Of a stretch of 64,000 bases of DNA, positions 30,625 through 42,568 are shown piece after piece. The stretch lies in NCBI GenBank assembly GCA_032768795.1, contig CP136491.1, forward strand, positions 1,736,001 through 1,800,000. The letters are read 5' to 3'. The stretch comes from Tremella fuciformis (Eukaryota > Basidiomycota > Tremellomycetes > Tremellales > Tremellaceae). How positions within the stretch are numbered: position 1 is the stretch's first letter; the number at the start of each line of letters is the position of its first letter. A program made the translations under genes and the position numbers. The notes beneath the pieces are model-generated. The model made no database searches. It saw only the letters and a list, made by a program, of their open reading frames with translations, and was not told the DNA's origin.

Positions 30625-31671
30625 ATGCCCTCCGGCACAACTGCAAGCCGAAACGCAAACAGCGCAGTGCGCGTTCAGTCGCCAATCACAGATCTGATCT
30701 TTGTCACTGACTACAGATGGACAAATAAGAGGCCTGACGGGTCCAGTATGACTGGATTTGAAGACGAAGGCAACTATGAGTGGCCCCCCCATACTCAAGC
30801 CTGGTACGATAGTCTGAAGCCCATCATGGATAAACAATTATGGTACCAATCGAAGAGAAAGCTGCCCCTGGCAGAGGAGATGGGTGACGCCCTGTTTCAT
30901 GAAACGGTAGGGTCGCTCCAGGCCGCCGTCAAGAGCGAGTGGCCCTCAATCCTGCGCGCCGCCGGGCTTGCCGGCCGGCCATACGAGGAGCGTTACCAGA
31001 TCACAGTGGATGTGGACGATGACCTGCCCGTGCGTCAAGTTCCTGGGGAAGATCCGGACAAAGTGGACGTGAACCTTTCGTTCACTTTTACAATTCACAT
31101 GGACATGTCCCATCGAACACCCAGCAAAACCGGCAGATTGTTCACCAAGCGTAAGACGAAAATAGAGCACACGGCTCAGAACATAACCTTCCCCACGTGT
31201 CACACCATGCCGTCGGCCACACGGCAAGCACTCCAAGAATTCCTCGATGGTGATTGGTTACCAAGCGGTGTCGCAGATTGTCACAAGGGCTTTATGCGAC
31301 ACAGGGCATCTGAGGAAGTCAAGGTCTTTTCTGCCTCGGAGTTGTACATGCTCGAGGATGAATTCCGACGAGTCAATAACTTGGGGGATGGGCACCTTGC
31401 CCAAGTCACGGCACAGTTCTCCCTGGACGAAAACGATCCCGAAGCCAAACCTGGAGAGTGTACATTGATTGCAAGCTACCGGGGCCGGGACTATCAGTTG
31501 TCCCAAAGATTAAAGTGGCAACCACTGAAGCCGATACATGCCGCAGTCTGCCGACTACCTGCAACGTCACAAGGTTGTGTGTCGGGTATGGAGAAGGACA
31601 AGCCAGAGCTAGAGCAAGATTGGGTTTGCCTAGACTCTGCTGATGTCACAACGGACTCCGGAGAAGCCTGA
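30625..31671 (+). CDS. Unknown paralogous family, member 6 (intact)
   Basis: A 348-residue frame from the ATG in CACCATGCC (30625). The upstream open extension to 30076 lacks family similarity and crosses the conserved box, so it was not used. Core blocks follow the order of the 29004 protein: QAWYDSL, KSEWPSIL, AGLAGRPYEERYQITV, KVDVNLSFTF, ITFPTCHT, ATRQALQEFLDGDWLPS, VKVFSASELYMLEDEF, VTAQFSL and CTLIASYRG. The C-terminal tail is acidic. Compared with 29004 it has an insert (TPSKTGRLFTKRKTK) between the two modules. Function is unknown. Confidence 0.78.
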   Translation: MPSGTTASRNANSAVRVQSPITDLIFVTDYRWTNKRPDGSSMTGFEDEGNYEWPPHTQAWYDSLKPIMDKQLWYQSKRKLPLAEEMGDALFHETVGSLQAAVKSEWPSILRAAGLAGRPYEERYQITVDVDDDLPVRQVPGEDPDKVDVNLSFTFTIHMDMSHRTPSKTGRLFTKRKTKIEHTAQNITFPTCHTMPSATRQALQEFLDGDWLPSGVADCHKGFMRHRASEEVKVFSASELYMLEDEFRRVNNLGDGHLAQVTAQFSLDENDPEAKPGECTLIASYRGRDYQLSQRLKWQPLKPIHAAVCRLPATSQGCVSGMEKDKPELEQDWVCLDSADVTTDSGEA

Positions 31672-32193
31672 ATGGCCACATGACTGGAAGAGTATGAAGC
31701 TTGTTCATCGGACCAGGGGTCGGCGAGGACTCAGGAATTTGGGCAGAGGATCTGTCCCGTAGTCTTGCCTGAACCGTTCACTCTGCATACACCTACTTTG
31801 CCTACTCCGTCCCGTTGCTTGCCCAGTCCACTGTCGTGAAAGGGTCGCCGTCGTGTCGGAGTAGGAGGCTTTCCGGGAAGTGCACTTTCAAAACTGGGCC
31901 ACGAAACACCCGTCTCTTCTTTGCCTGCGGTAATGCCTCTCTGTGAGACAGCATGACAGCGCTGGCGCAGGACTGCAATGCACGTGGTCTGACTCTCTTC
32001 CTGTGCTAGCATACAAAGAGCGATATTAAGTTGCTTGTGCTGTCCCCATTGGCAGTCTCGGGCATCTCCCGGCAATCTAGATTCACTGTTGATATTCAGC
32101 CGTGAATTTGCCGGTACATGCTGCTCTAACTCAGAGGAGCCTGTCGGCGTCTTGACCATTTCTTCTATTCTCTGCGCCCAGCTTACCACCGTC
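31672..32193. other. Intergenic region upstream of the cluster regulator
   Basis: About 520 bp. An open frame on the minus strand crosses it and the first TF exon, but it is antisense to the zinc-cluster coding sequence and was rejected. Confidence 0.5.
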
Positions 32194-35100
32194 ATGGAGT
32201 CCTGGAGTGCTGTGCGGTTGAAAGTGCCCATATCTGTCTCCGCCTCGGGCTCGCGTGAGGGGCCCAATTCCTCTGGCCGCGTCGGGACTCCTCTGGTTAA
32301 GCGCAAATCGGATGAGGTCGAGGACGACGATAATGGCGCAACGCGAGCTGCAGCAACGAAATCAGAGCGGAACAGCAGAGCTTGCAAAGCGTGAGTCTGA
32401 CACTCAATGCCCTAACGCCATATCTCAGTCCTTGCCTTTATGCTTCCCACCGAGCGGCGCTGAGCTCAGGTGTCGTGCTCTCAAGGTCCGCTGCCAGCGG
32501 CAAGATGATACCCAGAAGGCATGTGCGCGCTGCAGTACCATGGGAGTGGACTGCATCCTCGAGCGTTGTCGGCGAGGTCGGGTGCCCGGCAGCAAAAAGT
32601 CAGTCAAAAGCTCTTCTTGGTGTGTGCACTAAGGCCGCAGCAAAGCGAAGGGGAAGCCTATCAGCTTGCTTGCACAACCGAACATCGCCAGGTCCCCTAC
32701 AGGGTCTGGAACCTCTGTAAGGGCCCCAGCCGAGGGGAGAAATGCAACAGCGCCTAGCGCCGAAGCGATGCTCTCGCCTCTACTTGAGCCGACGGATGCC
32801 TCGATGGCTGCGAGCTTTGAGCTTGATCTACCGGTCGAGAGCGCGCGGCAAAGTCCAGATGCCGAGGATCACCACATGCAAGACGGTCCTCACCCGTTGT
32901 CCCTCCTGAGCGGCATTGGCTCACGGCTCCGAAGGGTGCCAACGAATGTCAACGGTAATGGGTCGCGCCAGTATGCTTCGACACGGCACATTCCACTGGC
33001 AGATGAGGCCGGAGGAATGGCTACAATAGGGGATTGCGTACGAGCAGGACAGTCTGGGCCTCGCCCTTCTTCCGCTTCACCTGGGCTCGCGGAGGAACGG
33101 GAACCGCCAGGCGATGTGCTCGTTGCCCCCGGCTGGACCAAGTCGCAACTGGAATTCGCTTCACGGAGAAAGAGACTGTACTTCAAGCAAAGGCTCAGCT
33201 CGATCAAGCGCGATTTGGCCCCTTCTCTCGATCCCATTTTGCGCGGTTATGTGGATGAGACGACAGCAGAAATGCTCGTGGCTGGGTAGGTCCTTGTCTC
33301 GAGTGATCACCCGTAGTCGCGCATCCGCTAAGCGCAGCTTTTTCCGCTGGCTGCAGCCCCAAGTAGGGATCATGGACCCTGCGTTGTATACCGCATCATA
33401 CCTGCGGTGGCACTCGGCTCTCTTGTTCACCGCAGTCTTGGCCGCTTCCGTTCAGACCTGCCCTCAGCTTCCAGTTCATTCATTGAGTGTCCGATTGTAT
33501 ACGCATGTCGAGCGGCTTTTCCTCATGACTTTGTCGACGAATGCCAAAAGTCCAGAGATTGCTCTGGTGACTCCAGGACTGGGGCTTCGGTGGAGCTTAC
33601 GTCCAGTCCTATCTGATTATGTACCTGTAGCCCATCTTTCCGGAGCGCAATGTCGACGACCGCTCACGCATGTGAGCTACGAAACGGTATCCGTTCGGAC
33701 TTCCTCAGAGGCTCACGCAGCAGATACTTGACCTTGGCCATTAACATGGGTGTGGAGCTAGACTTCCAAAGGCTTACTCGCGATATCGACGGCGATGAAC
33801 TGGCCCGACGGTAAATTGCTTTTCATGATACCGCATTGCAACCTGTTTGGCATTGTGATGCGCTGACAACTAGCCGACATCGAGATTGCGTGCGAACCTG
33901 GATGGCGCTCTACATTCACGACAGAAGGTACATTCGTCTACTGGTCCAATCTGTTAGTGGAACACTGACGCATTGCAGCCTCAGCGCTTTCTCTGGCCGA
34001 CCGCCATTGATCAAGGCGCACGCGGCAGCAGATGAGATGCGGAGCTGGCTCGCAGATCCTCTGCTGTGCACTCCGGGTGATCGCATGATTGTGGCGTACC
34101 TCGAGTTGCGCGCAATCGAAGTACGTCGACTGGAAAATGTCGCCGCCTGCGTGGTGCCCGCGCTGAGCTCAGAACGAAGCCCGCACACGCCTTGGTCAAG
34201 TCAAACAGCCATACTTGTCTGCCGCGCTCAAACAAGTCACTGTCAGCTTACTGGAGGCTTGGTCGGACGAGTGGTGTGCCCCGCTCCGACAAACCGGTCA
34301 GGAGATGGCTTGCGCGCGCAAAGATCTGGCTCATGACAGCTCCTGAATTCGCCCACATGATGCACTTTGTTTCGACGCACCTAGCCCTCTTGATCCTGAC
34401 CAAAGGAACTGAGGCGCGGGATACAAAAGGCTCCAGGGACACAATGATCGCTCTCGGCAGATCCTCGCTCGAATACTTCATAGCCAACATGGCCCCAGGC
34501 GCCCGCTACATCTGTCGTACCGTTTGTGCAATGATATCTTGGGGCGCGGTGGTCTATCTCAAAGTGAGGGAGCTGCCCTAGCCTGATGATGGAAGTGCGA
34601 GCTGACACGAGTTCAGATGGCCGGCGAGGCCGCGCGTCCTTTAGTGCGGGCGACCGGTCTGGCTCTCGCTCCATACGGTGACCGTCGTATGGGTCTCAGC
34701 GCCGCGCACTTCTACGGGTCGTTCCTTTTGGAAATGTCGTTTGACCACGAAGTTCAGACTGTAGATTCTACGACGTCACCCCTAGCTGGCATTCAGAATC
34801 AACCTTCGATACCAAGCCCAAGCACTCTGTGGGTGCTGGAAAATTTGGGAGCCGCCCCTGCGCTGGAGACCTTTTGGCCCTTTGCAGATGGGTATCAGCC
34901 GGGGTCAGTTCAGCCCGCAACAGAAACCACGTTGGGTTCTTTCCAGCAGCCGGCCAGTATCGATTATATGCGCGGACTTCCTACGCCAGCGTCCATCGAC
35001 AAGCAACAAGGGTCGACGGATCATGCACTTGGGGTTGCTCTCGACCCGCTTGGCCATCGGACTGGTCCAAGATCTGTCGGGCTCTTATCTCAACTGGACG

Positions 35101-35504
35101 GCAACCAGGTCCGAGACAAGGTCGCTATTGCAAAGGCCAACTCGAGTGCCGCCATCGCAGCAAGGGATTTTGATAAACTCTTGGAAGCTGTTGAGTCCAT
35201 GTCGGACGCAGCAGCACCTCGGATCGGGCCGTGGCAGGATCTCCAGACGTTCATGGACAGCATGCAGCTGCCGTCAGTCTCGCTGCCGGGTGGCGAGTCC
35301 GCGTTGGACCCCAATCTCGACTTGTGGGATCCTTCCCGCCATCGGCCAATCGACGGGACCGATATTGGCGGATCTGGCTCAAATGGAGGTCAGACTATAA
35401 GCAGTCTAGATCAGGTGCTGAACCCGATGTTTCAAGGAGCCTCTGAGCATTCGGCCGAGTGGCACGGCATGGACGAGAGCTGGTCATGGCTGTTCGCGAA
35501 TTGA
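32194..35504 (+). CDS. Zn(II)2Cys6 transcription factor of the catabolic cluster
   Basis: Multi-exon gene. Exon 1 (32194-32390) ends within the zinc cluster and exon 2 (32470-32598) completes it as C-x2-C-x6-C-x9-C-x2-C-x6-C (RACKAC|RALKVRC..., ACARCSTMGVDC). Exon 3 is 32641-33285; exon 4 starts at 33338 with FFRWLQPQVGIMDPALYT, typical of the fungal-specific regulatory domain. Later segments include SRYLTLAINMGVELDFQRL and RTWMALYIHDR|SLSAFSGRP. The last exon runs to 35504 and ends in a Trp-rich acidic tail (WHGMDESWSWLFAN), a plausible activation region. Exons between about 33,540 and 34,620 are not resolved. Its place at the edge of five metabolic genes suggests it controls them. Confidence 0.85.
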
Positions 35505-35802
35505 ACGGGAAAGTGGAAATCGGCTGTTCGTGAATTGAGCGGGAAGTGGAGATGGCCCTTTGCAGAAGTGCAGAAGGAGTGGACGGAGATGTACGATGCA
35601 GTGTTTTCCCGACCGTGCAAGCACCGAACAAATCATCAACAGCGCGGCGGTATTGTAAATGTAGATTGCCGTGGGCCAGACGGCAATCTTGGCAACCAAC
35701 ATTCATCCTTCTCATTGCGCTGGGTGTGGTATACGATATATACATCGCAATGTCAGTCGGGCGCCACCCATCGTTGCTGAACCTGTCAATCGACACAGAG
35801 AG

Positions 35803-37556
35803 ATGGTGCATCCTAATTTCAAATTGAAAGATCAGTCCCTCCAATGCGAGACAGGATGGGTGGACGGCAAGCCCGCAAAATCAATCAACGGCCGCGCTCC
35901 TTTTCCTGTCTATGATCCCGCCACTGATCAGGTATGGGCACATCAGGAGACAATGGACGAGGACGATACAGATGCCGCCATCGCCGTCGCAACAGCTGCC
36001 TTTCCCGAATGGTCCAAGACGACGGCGCAACGTCGTGCGCGGCTCTTGCTCGAGCTCGACCGCCTCTTCCGAGAAGCCAGGGGCGACCTCGCGCAGCTGA
36101 TAGTGCTTGAGACGGGCAAGGCGCTGCCAGAAGCATATGCCGAGGTGGACTACGCGGGTGAGCCGAGACAGCACGCAGCACGTCTGCTCACGCACAGCAT
36201 CGTACACCTGGCTCATGGCCGGCGAGTGTGAGCGCATACAGGGTGAAATTGTCAAGCACACCTCGAACAACTCGATGAGGTTCATCATAACCCACCAGCC
36301 CATTGGACCTGTCGGTATATTGACGCCGTGAGAGACACACCTTGCTGTCCGCTTTGGTCGTTGCTGAGTCGTCTAGGTGGAATTTTCCTGTCGTCATTGC
36401 GTTGCGCAAGATTTCTACCGCGTTGGCTGCTGGGTGCACCATGGTCGTCAAGCCGTCCCCAGAGACCCCAATCACCACTTCGGCAATCGCGATCTTGTGT
36501 CAGCGAGCCGGTATTCCGGACGGGGTCGTGAATGTTGTCACTGCAAGCAGCGAGACCACACCCGTCGTTGGCAAGAAGCTCTGTGAAGACCCGCGGCTGA
36601 AGAAGATCTCCTTCACTGGTAGCACGCCAGTGAGCGGAGCGTTCTGCGGTTGCCCGTACACTGAACTGATGGTCAGATTGGCAAACTTTTGATGCAGCAG
36701 TGCTCCTCGACTCTCAAGAAGCTCACCCTGGAGCTCGGAGGGAACGGAGGCTTCATCGTCTTTGACGATGCCGACCTTGAGGTGGCCAGTACCTGTCAGT
36801 TTGGGATGAGAAGCCCGTGGCAATTCTGACTTTCGACAGGCCTTGTTGCCAATAAGTTCAGAGCAGCCGGTCAAGTATGCATGTGCGCAAACAGGGTTTT
36901 CGTCCACCAATCAATTTTGGAGAAGTTCACCTCGCTCGTGGAGGCCAAGATTCGGAAACTCAGGTTCGGACATGGTTTAGACGAAGGTCAGTCAGGTCTC
37001 GCTCGACATGAAACATGTTTGCTGAGGCACAGGCGTCACCAACGGACCTCTCACGACCCGACGGGGAGCTGAGCGAGCCAAGCAGATCGTCAAAGATGCA
37101 CTTCAACACGGCGCCAAATTGGTCCTAGGGGGCAAGCGATTCGGAAGCGGCTACCACTTTGAGCCTTCTATAATCGTCGGAGCTTCCAAGGACTCGAGGG
37201 CTTACAACGAGGAAGTGTTTGCCCCGATTTGCGCCATCTACCCGTTTGACCATGAGGCGGAGGTACGTTCCTCGGGCTACGTTCACGCAGGATCAGGACG
37301 CTGAGAGCAGGTGGTCCAGTTGGTCAACGACACACCGATGGGGTTGACGAACTACGTCTTCACCACCAACATCTCTCGCGCTTTCCGCGTGACGGAAGCA
37401 CTGGACTCGGGAACCGTCGCCGTTAATACCGCAATGGCGAATGCCGCGGAGAGCCCCTTTGGCGGTATCAAGGAGAGCGGTATGGGCAAGGAAGGCGGAC
37501 TTGGTCATGGGGTGGAAGAATTTGTTATCACCAAGGCAATGGCTCTGACAATCTGA
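35803..37556 (+). CDS. NAD(P)-dependent aldehyde dehydrogenase, succinate-semialdehyde type
   Basis: Seven exons (35803-36157, 36198-36327, 36377-36629, 36677-36788, 36840-36986, 37033-37262, 37311-37556; introns 40-51 bp) join in frame. The protein shows [18 protein letters not shown], the glycine motif FTGSTPIGK, ELGGN, the catalytic Cys in [18 protein letters not shown] and [17 protein letters not shown]. This is the SSADH/GabD branch, which oxidises short semialdehydes to acids. GQVC replaces the more usual GQTC before the nucleophile, which may alter the substrate pocket. It starts about 300 bp after the regulator and is read in the same direction. Confidence 0.9.
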
Positions 37557-38148
37557 AGGCATGCATTGAGTAGCATATTCGGATTATTCGCTGTGCACTA
37601 TTGTATTTCCAGACGCAGTAGGGCGCTCTGTGTCTGTCGACACCAAAACCTACGCCAAAACTTGGATCTGAAAGGCGCCGTCGGCACCATTCGAGGCTGG
37701 CTGTTACACGCCCCCGTCGCGCTTGAACGTAAGTAAACGAGTGCGTTTTGTTACCAAAAGTCAGCGACCTGGTCTCAGAGCTGCAGAAGACAGCGTGGGG
37801 TTCGGGGACTGCAAGAATGCAATGCATCACAGATCGCCTACCCTGTTGATACCCGGAACGGCAAGGGATTCACCGTGCTCTCCGACACAAGAGTGCGGGG
37901 ACCAGCTCCTACAAAGCCGAATACGAGTCTTTCTCGGGCGGCCCCGCGCACCAGGCGCCTCGAAAGAGCTAGATAGCCGAGACGGATGTGCGTGGCCCAT
38001 GCAATTGCCATGACCAACCCCCTGATTGCCGACTGCGGGCCACAAGTCAAGAGATAATCAGATGATGGTCCGGCTCGAGTAGCAATAGCAGGTGTCTTGA
38101 GGTCCACACCATGCATCTAAACCACGAGCAGACGAACTTTGAAGGTGC
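37557..38148. other. Convergent intergenic region
   Basis: About 590 bp between the ends of the aldehyde dehydrogenase and hydroxyacid dehydrogenase genes. No gene was recognised. Confidence 0.5.
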
Positions 38149-39325
38149 TCATAGAAGATCTTCACGCCCACCGATGAATCGGTACACAACCCGGCAATCA
38201 CGATCCACGCATCGAGGATCCGTAGACGCGTCTGTGAACGTCTGTAAGCCTACCGGTCCCAAGAGCAACCTCGCATCGACCCTCTTTGCTGCTTCGACTG
38301 CCAGGTTGTAATCCTTTCGCATGAGCTGTACTTTGAAACCCGGTGCGTAGCCCTTCGATGCTGGGGCATCCGGCGTGACACCGGGACACGGCTACGTGGT
38401 CATTCTTGCGGAAAGCTTTCGAAACGCTGGACTCACGTTGCACGACGCTGGAGGTCAGCTAACAGATCTACCCTCTCCAGTTCAAAACTTGCCATTGACC
38501 CAACTGGCACCCGTGCTCACAGCTACTACACTCGAGAAGACTTTGGGATCTAGACCCAGCCGTATTGCCAGGTTCATGCCTTCAGCAGTGGCAATCGCGA
38601 TGTTGCCCGAGATGTAATTGTTGCAGATCTTGGTCGCCAGTCCAAGCGTTGGACCCCCACACGTGAAGATGTTTTTGCCCATGGTCGAAAGAACTGCCTT
38701 GATCGCCTCCAAATGAGGCTGATCGTCGCGAGCGCCCAGCATGAATGTGATTGTCCCTTTCTCGGCCCCGGTAGTACCCCCTGACACGGGGGCATCGATG
38801 AAGATCGCCCCTTTGGCGTGCGTCGCTGCGGCAACTTTGGACGAAGTTTCAAGATCGATTGTGCTGCTTTCGATGAATATCTTCCCCGTGACATCCGCCG
38901 CTAACGCCCCGCCAGCATGGGTATCGTACACCGCGGAAACATGCTTGCCTTCGGGAACGATGGTAATGATAAGATCCTGGCAATGAGACGCAGATTCCGA
39001 CACAGCTGTAGATTGCTCCGAAGAATACGACGCACGCTGTTCTCCGCCACTTCCTGTGCGCTACTGGCCTCGTGTACAGGCCCATAGCGGCTGTTTTCTT
39101 GGACGAAATGTTGAACAGACTCCTTGTTCACATCGTATATGTAAAGGTCTGCCGAAGAATCAATCTTTGCTCTGAGATTCTGTGCCATCTGAGCGTCAGC
39201 GGGATGTCCTGTCAGAGCTCTCGACGATATACGAGGTATCCCATAGCCCCTAGACCGACTGGTTCCCGTCAGCATGCTTGAAACTACTCCCCAGCCTCAC
39301 TGAAACCGAACCGCTGAAAAGGCAT
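38149..39325 (-). CDS. 3-Hydroxyisobutyrate dehydrogenase-like beta-hydroxyacid dehydrogenase
   Basis: The first exon (39325-39301) is only 25 bases. It joins 39258-39233 and 39188-39036 to rebuild the Rossmann start FGFIGLGAMGYL|MAQNLR, with the GxGxxG of NAD(P) binding. Exon 4 begins at 38976 (SDLIITIVPEGKHV) and carries the family signature DAPVSGGTTGAEKGT and the catalytic Lys block TKICNNYISG. The last exon runs from the PCPGVTPDAP block to 38149. Splicing between about 38,515 and 38,390 is unresolved and may include a mini-exon. Members reduce or oxidise 3-hydroxyisobutyrate, tartronate semialdehyde, 4-hydroxybutyrate and similar compounds; which applies here is open. It pairs naturally with a semialdehyde dehydrogenase. 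Confidence 0.82.
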
Positions 39326-39570
39326 TTTTGAGGCGTCGTCGTAGCGTCTGACCGAGTGAAGCACGAATGTTGCAGTAGCCGCAAGCAAGCTATTGATGTC
39401 ATGCTCAGACCGGGCCAGGGTCTGCCACTAGAGTCGACAGAAGGCTACTAAATCGGAGGTCGGCAATGTAGATCGGACCACCGCATCTTACGTTCGAGAT
39501 TCGCGGACGTCATCCTAATATGTATACGAGTCAACCTAAACAACGGAATGCTGCCGTCCCGTCACCCACC

Positions 39571-40119
39571 ATGTCGCCTATTCAGCAGACCGAGGAGTAT
39601 GTCAAGGGGATGAGAAATCGTCGGGAGGTTATGGGCGATCAGGTGAGCAACCCGCGATGATGTTGAGGAAACCTGGCTTACCTCTCCCAGTATGTCGATG
39701 CCAGTCTTGCCAGGAACTCCTCTGACTTCGCTGCTTTGGGACAACAAGACGCTACCGAGTTCGCCTGGCACCACGTCTGGTCGCGTCCTGGGCTCGACCG
39801 AAAGCAGCGCTCGATCATCTGCCTGACCCTCCTGACGGTGCTCGGGAAAGAGAAGGAGCTCGCTGGACATGTTCGCGGTGCCATTAACAACGGGTTGAAA
39901 GAGGCCGAGCTCAAGTGCGCGTCATCCCCACGAGCGGATCTCAGCTGACTGTACTCAGGGAGATCTTCCATCAGATAATGGTGTATGCTGGAGTACCCAT
40001 AGGATTGGAAGGGTCTGTTCTGAATGCCCGTCAACATTTAGCTGGAATTGCTGACCCCTAGCTTCCGGGTCGCAGATGGCGTACTCCAAAGCTTGAAACA
40101 AGACGGTAGTATCCCGTAG
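39571..40119 (+). CDS. Carboxymuconolactone decarboxylase-family protein
   Basis: Four exons (39571-39642, 39691-39914, 39959-40012, 40062-40119; introns 44-49 bp) encode about 135 residues, the usual size for PcaC-like proteins. Diagnostic blocks are MRNRREVMGDQYVDASL, the VWSRPGLDRKQRSI stretch, ELAGHVRGAINNG and EIFHQIMVYAGVP. There is no AhpD-type CxxC, so decarboxylase or lactone-type chemistry is likelier than peroxidase activity. In bacteria PcaC acts in the protocatechuate branch of the beta-ketoadipate pathway. Fungal homologs have various, mostly untested, roles in aromatic or polyketide gene clusters. Confidence 0.85.
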
Positions 40120-40704
40120 ACTACAAGGCGATCGAAGGCAGCAGCAGCAGCAGCACAGGAATATATTCATCCCCCCGCCCGTGTTACACACGCCATGCAT
40201 GCTGTTAGATGTTGCCATTCACAAAATGAGAGCGAGTTCTTTTCAAACCTCTTTTTGATTTGGAAGCTTGGATCGATCACTTGGTACGCTGCATGCAAGT
40301 TTGTGTGCACGATACTGAATGAATCGCGGGTAGTAGGAACAGTACTCGACGGCGTGTCGCATCTCGCAGCACGGATCAGCCTCACGTCCCGGAAACACGT
40401 GGGCTGAACGTTAGGACAGTTTCCCGGAGAAAGCTGTTGTGTATGCTGCGCCATCGCAGGAGTTGAGTCCACCTTACCGGGATGTATGCAGTCCCATGTC
40501 GAAGCCCGTCTGCCATCGTTACTCTCTCACCTGGCTTCGCGTGCGACGACAACGGAGTCCGTCAGGTGTCGGCTATTTGGTCGGCGAACGGCTTTCTAGA
40601 ATCGGACCACCGGGCTCCCCGATCCTATCATCGTAATTTGTGTTGCGTCAGGCTGTGGTTTTGAATGTCCGCGTCTAATTGTCTGCAAGGTCCTTGCCGA
40701 GAAC
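40120..40704. other. Intergenic region with short CAG run
   Basis: About 585 bp before the alcohol dehydrogenase. A short AGC/CAG repeat lies at about 40139-40156. No gene was seen. Confidence 0.5.
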
Positions 40705-42038
40705 ATGAGCCAGAGTCATCCAACGACCATGCCCACAACGATGAGAGCCGTCGTCCTTAAGGCCCCATTTGAGGTCGTTGTAGAAGATCGCCCGGTCCCA
40801 GCCATCGATCATCCAGGACAGGTGATCTTGAAAGTCCTTGTTTCCGGGCTGTGCGGTACGTTTGAGGGCTTACTACCCGCCAGGCATTAACTCATTCCCG
40901 CAGGGTCTGACCTACACTGGTACCGGGGTCATGCTAAATCCGAAGGCAATTTTATACTCGGGCACGAAGTCGTAGGGAGTGTTGTGGCCGCCGGCTCTGC
41001 GGTCAGGCGATTCGCGGTGAATGACATTGTCATCGCGCCTTTCTCGTTGAGTTGCGGTGAGTGATATCCTGCCGCTCATGACTGAAACCCGCTGATGACA
41101 GGCGAATGTTTCCACTGCAAGCGGCTGAACACGGCCCGATGCCTCAGACAGCTTGCATTCGGCACGCCGACCGCCGATGGCGGTCAAGCGGAGTACATAA
41201 AATTGGACATGGCGGAGAGCAGCCTCTTCAAAGCTCCCGAGGGGCTTCCACTGGATCTGATGGTCCTCATGACCGACATAATCCCTACCGGGTACTCGGT
41301 CGCGCGCAACGCTCGTACACTCCTCGATAACGACATTCCGGGAACCTGTGCAACGTGTGCAGGCGCGAAGAAAGACGGGGTGTGCGTGGTGGTCGGATGT
41401 GGGCCGGTAAGTGACATTGCGTGGACCCGATGTTGACATGCTACAGGTCGGCCTGTGCGCCATCTCATCAGCTTGTGACATGTTCGCTACGGTCTACGCG
41501 ACGGACATCGCATCTCACCGCCTCGAAGCTGCCGCCAAACATGGCGCAATAGCCTTACCACTTGACGAACTGAAGCAACGACTGGCCCAGGGAACGGAGG
41601 GACGTGGGGCAGACGCGGTGCTCGAGGTGGTCGGGCATGAATCGGCTTTGATCACTGCCCTCGAACTGGTACGGCCGTTCGGAGCAGTGAGCAGCTGTGG
41701 TGTGCACACGCAGTCTATTCAACTCAACGGTGCGACCCTTTACGGCAAGAAGTGAGCTACTAAGGGCGCGCATGCCTCCTCGTCCCCTCTTTCTCCAGCT
41801 GACGCGCAGTGCGAGGCTGCAATTCGGGCGGTGTTCTGTACCCAGGTATTTCGAGGGTGCGCTGCGTGTTCTGGCCAAGAACAGGGAGCTATTTTCGACA
41901 TTCGTCGAGAACAAGATCTCGCTCGAGGATGCGCCCGAGATCCGTGCTGCGTTGAGTCGGTGGCAGTGTGCTGACTGTCAGTTTTACCGATTATTCGAGC
42001 AAAATAAGATAGCGAAGACAGTGTTTGTCATGGAGTGA
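40705..42038 (+). CDS. Zinc-dependent medium-chain alcohol dehydrogenase
   Basis: Five exons (40705-40855, 40904-41056, 41102-41406, 41447-41751, 41810-42038) join in frame to about 394 residues. Catalytic zinc ligands appear in LVSGLC|GSDLHWYRGH and ILGHEVVG, and structural zinc cysteines in CGECFHCKRLNTARC. The Rossmann glycine pattern is VVVGCGPVGLCA. There is a substitution-loop region with extra cysteines (CATCAGAKKDGVC) just before the nucleotide-binding strand. The enzyme should interconvert an alcohol and an aldehyde or ketone. Upstream of an aldehyde dehydrogenase step this gives an alcohol-to-acid route. An in-frame second ATG at 40729 is also possible as start. Confidence 0.88.
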
Positions 42039-42568
42039 CAGCATCCGAGTGGAGTGCGAAGTTTTGCATGCATCGGTACCGCACCTCACACGGAGAGTTC
42101 GGGTACGAGTCGCAATGTTATAAACATGGTCAATGTACTGTTCTGAAAGTGCGAAAAATCACCACCTTCCATAGCCTTCGAGGCTGGGTGGCGAGACTTT
42201 TCTCTTGGTGATGTGCCTTGAGCAACTTCTGTGACAAGCACCAGTACTCGGCCAGACAAACGTTCCCGTAGATAGGGCAGCTGTGCACGGGACGTTGGTT
42301 TGATGTGCAGCGACTGGTGAGTCGTGCCTCCAGGAGCTCCAGTGGCGCCGCCCCTTCTACACAGATTCCACGCCGGTGGAAAGGCTGCGATCTTGTATAC
42401 TTTCGTCTGCATACTAGGCCATGGCCAGACATGGAATGACACCAATTTTTGTAATGGAGCAAATACGAAGATGAACTCCACATGGACGACGCCTGCTACC
42501 TAGATGGTGTACTTGTAAGTCGGGTGTCTAGCCATTAGCAAAGCTTCAATTTCACAAAGACCAGCGTC
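42039..42568. other. Convergent intergenic region
   Basis: About 530 bp between the alcohol dehydrogenase and transporter gene ends. No gene was recognised. Confidence 0.5.

Noticed and set aside
31731..32387. Minus-strand frame of about 218 codons upstream of the regulator
   Set aside because: It overlaps the zinc-cluster first exon in antisense and has no recognisable features.
40139..40156. Short CAG repeat as a possible polyglutamine coding exon
   Set aside because: It falls after the stop codon of the carboxymuconolactone-decarboxylase gene in a stretch without a supported frame.
41340..41390. Cys-rich stretch in the alcohol dehydrogenase as a separate zinc finger
   Set aside because: It is an insert within a continuous MDR fold, and the normal structural zinc cysteines are present upstream.
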